In this document: one piece after another, positions 62,103-64,000 of the stretch
Layout: every line of letters begins with the position of its first letter
How positions within the stretch are numbered: the stretch's first letter is position 1
Position numbers and translations under genes: made by a program
The notes under the pieces: generated by a model
Told to the model about the DNA's origin: nothing
The model's input: only the letters and a program-made list of their open reading frames with translations
The model's database searches: none
Origin: an uncultured Acidobacteriia bacterium
GTDB lineage: Bacteria > Acidobacteriota > Terriglobia > Bryobacterales > Bryobacteraceae
DNA length: 64,000 bases
Direction of reading: 5' to 3'
Assembly (NCBI GenBank): GCA_903875575.1
Contig: CAIQWJ010000065.1
Coordinates: 1-64,000, forward strand

Positions 62103-62814
62103 GATTATGGCAGTGAAGGCAAACCGGATCTGTGTCGCTATACAAAACCTAACGCTTTGTACGTGCATTCTGTTCAGCGGTTGCGGCGGGGGCGCTACAT
62201 CGCAACCCCAGCGTGCCGTTGTTACGCCGGCTTCGCCTCCTGCTCAACTCGCCGAAGTGCCGGATTCCCGCCCTGTCATTGTCGCGTTCGGAGATAGTCT
62301 GACGGCAGGCTATGGCGTGGAACCGGGCAAGAGCTACCCGGACGACCTGCAACGGCTGATTGATGCCGCCGGGTTGTTGTATCACGTAGTGAACCTCGGG
62401 GTCAGCGGTGATACTACAACTGACGGAATCCAGCGACTGCCGGAGGTTCTGGCAGCTAAACCGACAGTTGTAATTCTGGAATTTGGGGGTAACGATGGAC
62501 TTCGCGGGCTACCGGTTTCCACTACCAGAGCAAATCAGATCCAGATGGTGGAAACCCTGCAGAAGGCCGGAATCAGGATACTGTTAGCAGGGATGAGCCT
62601 GCCGCGAAACTACGGCCCAGAGTACATCCATTCGTTTGAACAGGTCTATGTGGATATAGCCGCCCAATACCACCTGGCTAGGATCCCTTTCCTGCTGGAG
62701 GGTGTTGGCGGACATCCGGAACTCCTTCAGGCGGACGGAATACATCCAACGGCGGACGGGTGCAAGATCGTTTCTAATAATGTAATGAAGTACTTACAGG
62801 ACTTACTTAAATAA
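62101..62814 (+). CDS. tesA: TesA-like SGNH esterase/lysophospholipase, probable lipoprotein
   Basis: The 237-aa protein has a lipoprotein-type signal ending in LFSGC (Cys26 from ATG 62101). SGNH blocks follow: block I FGDSLTAGYG, block II NLGVSGDTT, block III GGNDGLR and block V DGIHPTADG. Ser, Asp and His form the catalytic set. Homologues hydrolyse acyl-CoA, lysophospholipids or aryl esters; arylesterase/TesA is the usual label, and tesA is commonly divergent from ybbA/ybbP as here. ATG 62107 is an alternative start. No strong SD is visible. Confidence 0.9.
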   Translation: MIMAVKANRICVAIQNLTLCTCILFSGCGGGATSQPQRAVVTPASPPAQLAEVPDSRPVIVAFGDSLTAGYGVEPGKSYPDDLQRLIDAAGLLYHVVNLGVSGDTTTDGIQRLPEVLAAKPTVVILEFGGNDGLRGLPVSTTRANQIQMVETLQKAGIRILLAGMSLPRNYGPEYIHSFEQVYVDIAAQYHLARIPFLLEGVGGHPELLQADGIHPTADGCKIVSNNVMKYLQDLLK

Positions 62815-62891
62815 ACTTCTAAGGCCTCGCCTGTCTCCGGGCAAGTATCACTCAATTTTTCTATATTAATCTTCGGCGATTTCCGTTAGAT

Positions 62892-62897
62892 TAGAAG
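62892..62897 (+). promoter_or_regulatory. -10-like TAGAAG, 6 nt before the receiver-gene start
   Basis: The hexamer ends 6 nt before the ATG at 62904, the same geometry as at 11909, 29737 and 44456. No SD is seen. Confidence 0.3.
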
Positions 62898-62903
62898 TAG
62901 ATT

Positions 62904-63422
62904 ATGCCCACTGACGCTCTCATTGAGCTAGGTTCCGGATCTGGGACGCCAATTGGCGCAACCAGGAAACCCGGAACTACCCGCCACCCACGAAATGTGG
63001 CCACGCTGTTACTGGCCGATTCTGACCTTGCCTCCAGACTTACACTGAAAAGTGTTTTGGGGAAAGCTGGTTACGCGGTAGAAGGTGCTGCCAGCGCAGC
63101 CGAGGCCATCACACGACTGGACTCAAAACAATACCAGTTAGTGCTTGCGGACCTTCGAACAGAATCCGAAGATGCCGGGCCTGCCGTCCTTGCCTACGCC
63201 AGGCAAAAAGAATACCGCCCGGCCACAGCACTGATCACCATGGATATGACAGAACCGGAGTCCACAACCGCTAAATGCGGGACTGTGCCAGCTCCGGCAT
63301 TAGATCGGGTAGTTACGATGAGCGATGAGGACGTCTCCAACCTCCTGGCCAACGTCGCCGAACTCATCAGCCTCCGGGCGGACCGCCGGATGCGTCGAGC
63401 ATTTCGCGCCAGCGCTGGTTAA
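62904..63422 (+). CDS. Receiver-domain protein with no output domain
   Basis: The 172-aa protein has a receiver-like fold from about residue 32. LLLADSDLASRLTLKSVLGKAGY gives the acidic pair, and LVLADLRTE (about 75-83) carries a candidate phospho-accepting Asp. The expected Thr/Lys region is degraded or missing, so it may not be a normal phosphorylation switch. About 30 extra N-terminal residues (GSGSGTPIGATRK) are low complexity. No DNA-binding output is attached. It is convergent with the transpeptidase gene, stops 6 nt apart. Confidence 0.65.
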   Translation: MPTDALIELGSGSGTPIGATRKPGTTRHPRNVATLLLADSDLASRLTLKSVLGKAGYAVEGAASAAEAITRLDSKQYQLVLADLRTESEDAGPAVLAYARQKEYRPATALITMDMTEPESTTAKCGTVPAPALDRVVTMSDEDVSNLLANVAELISLRADRRMRRAFRASAG

Positions 63423-63428
63423 GCGTCC

Positions 63429-64000
63429 CTATCGGTTAAAACCGATCTGAGTGGGTAGAATCGTGGCCGGGGTCAGTGGAGTCGTGACACGGAAGAAGTT
63501 CTTCGCAGCCAATAACTTATAGACATCTCCCGCAACGCCGGAAGCCATCGGACCGATCGAAGGCTTACCTCCCGTCAGAAGCACTACGACTACGAGTTTA
63601 CGTCCGCCGTTCTCGTTGAACGAGCCAAACCAGCCGAGATGCGTCCGGCCTTCACTGCATGTACCGGTCTTGCCAAGAATCGTTTCCTCCTGGCTGGCAC
63701 GGCGAGCCGTCCCAAACTCCACCGCGCCCTTCATGCCGGGCTTGATGGTGGAAATCAGGTTGCCGATATCCAGACGGCGTTTGATCTGTGACTGGAAATT
63801 CCGGATCTCTTCATCGGATCTTGGGTACTGAAGCCAGTAAAGCGTCCCACCGTTCGCGACCGCAGTCATTAAGCCAGCAAGTTCCAACGGAGTCTGGGAA
63901 ATCTCTTCTCCAAAGCTGGTCAGCATCCCCATACCGCCGTCTTTCGGCGGCGCAGGCGGGAAATATCCGGGATGTTCGCCTTCGATGTTCAGGCCGGCCT
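63429..64000 (-). CDS. Penicillin-binding transpeptidase domain, 5' part beyond the window
   Basis: The frame runs from the window edge to TAG at 63429 and covers at least 190 codons. Features of the C-terminal transpeptidase domain are LTSFGEEISQTPLELAGLM, NGGTLYW and the K-T-G box in LGKTGTCSEGRTH, followed by WFGSFNEN. This is the serine acyl-transfer fold of class B penicillin-binding proteins; the SxxK and SxN motifs lie in the missing part. It acts on peptidoglycan in the periplasm. The internal ATG at 63932 is not the true start because the frame stays open to 64000. Confidence 0.82.
   Translation of the reverse strand, partial: AGLNIEGEHPGYFPPAPPKDGGMGMLTSFGEEISQTPLELAGLMTAVANGGTLYWLQYPRSDEEIRNFQSQIKRRLDIGNLISTIKPGMKGAVEFGTARRASQEETILGKTGTCSEGRTHLGWFGSFNENGGRKLVVVVLLTGGKPSIGPMASGVAGDVYKLLAAKNFFRVTTPLTPATILPTQIGFNR

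Noticed and set aside
63429-63932. Complete 167-aa gene starting at the ATG at 63932
   Set aside because: The frame stays open to 64000 and the sequence before the ATG continues the transpeptidase domain, so this is a truncated gene.
1-64000. CRISPR arrays, tRNA or rRNA genes, insertion sequences
   Set aside because: I scanned intergenic regions for regular spaced repeats, cloverleaf arms and transposase frames and found none I could support.

Overview
The window is about 60% GC, gene-dense bacterial chromosome. It most likely comes from an acidobacterium of the Bryobacterales/Solibacter type. The evidence is family content: three tandem VWFA-related secreted proteins of the acidobacterial type (TIGR03436-like), two secreted proteins with the Solibacter-type C-terminal domain (TIGR03437-like, with IDPTGIVNTASS), a DUF1552/DUF1592 pair, a PEP-CTERM protein and many Tat or Sec exported proteins. 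No rRNA, tRNA, CRISPR array, transposase or prophage was seen. The assignment is inferred from families, not from a marker gene.

Layout. 0.2-4.4 kb: a Rossmann-fold oxidoreductase, then two paralogous double-thioredoxin exported proteins flanking a Tat-exported TIM-barrel protein. 4.4-11.8 kb (minus): an exported unit of PQQ-type propeller, large DUF1592-type haem/LamG protein, DUF1552 protein and SRPBCC protein. 11.9-21.2 kb (plus): Tat amidohydrolase, secreted unknown, three VWFA-related proteins, TPR lipoprotein. 21.3-25.7 kb: Gld-type ABC operon with a DUF4340 protein. 25.8-31.7 kb: nicotinate phosphoribosyltransferase and nicotinamidase, coupled to two TIGR03437-type surface proteins. 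31.8-37.9 kb: TetR with a perfect 20-bp palindrome, TolC, HlyD/EmrA, EmrB and a secreted unknown. 38.0-48.6 kb: two divergent runs around a CarH-type B12 photoreceptor gene. 48.6-50.4 kb: Ser/Thr kinase and PP2C phosphatase. 50.6-54.3 kb: APC permease, small membrane protein, ammonium transporter. 54.3-62.8 kb: exported methyltransferase, CE15-like esterase, PEP-CTERM protein, M20 peptidase, and the LolD-like ATPase/FtsX-like permease unit divergent from a TesA-like lipoprotein. 62.9-64.0 kb: a receiver-domain protein and a truncated penicillin-binding transpeptidase.

The most interesting system is at 40.8-48.6 kb. A MerR-B12 regulator keeps every residue I recall as needed for CarH photochemistry (W145-H146, E155-H156, E190-x-H192). 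It is the first gene of a coupled minus-strand run (carH, DUF1475, DUF2062, DUF1295, CFA-like methyltransferase). It faces a plus-strand run of fatty acid desaturase, FAD amine-oxidase-like protein, DUF1365 and CFA-family methyltransferase. Both -35/-10 pairs lie in a 99-bp gap with a TATACA element inside the desaturase promoter. The simplest reading is light-controlled remodelling of membrane acyl chains. The CFA-family enzyme appears to have Gln where E. coli Cfa has an active-site His, so its product may not be a plain cyclopropane.

Other cross-cutting signals: a recurrent TAnnnT-like hexamer exactly 6 nt upstream of start codons that lack a Shine-Dalgarno sequence (leaderless signature); dispersed GGAGCGG-type repeats in intergenic DNA; and Gly/Arg-rich low-complexity inserts in two exported enzymes.
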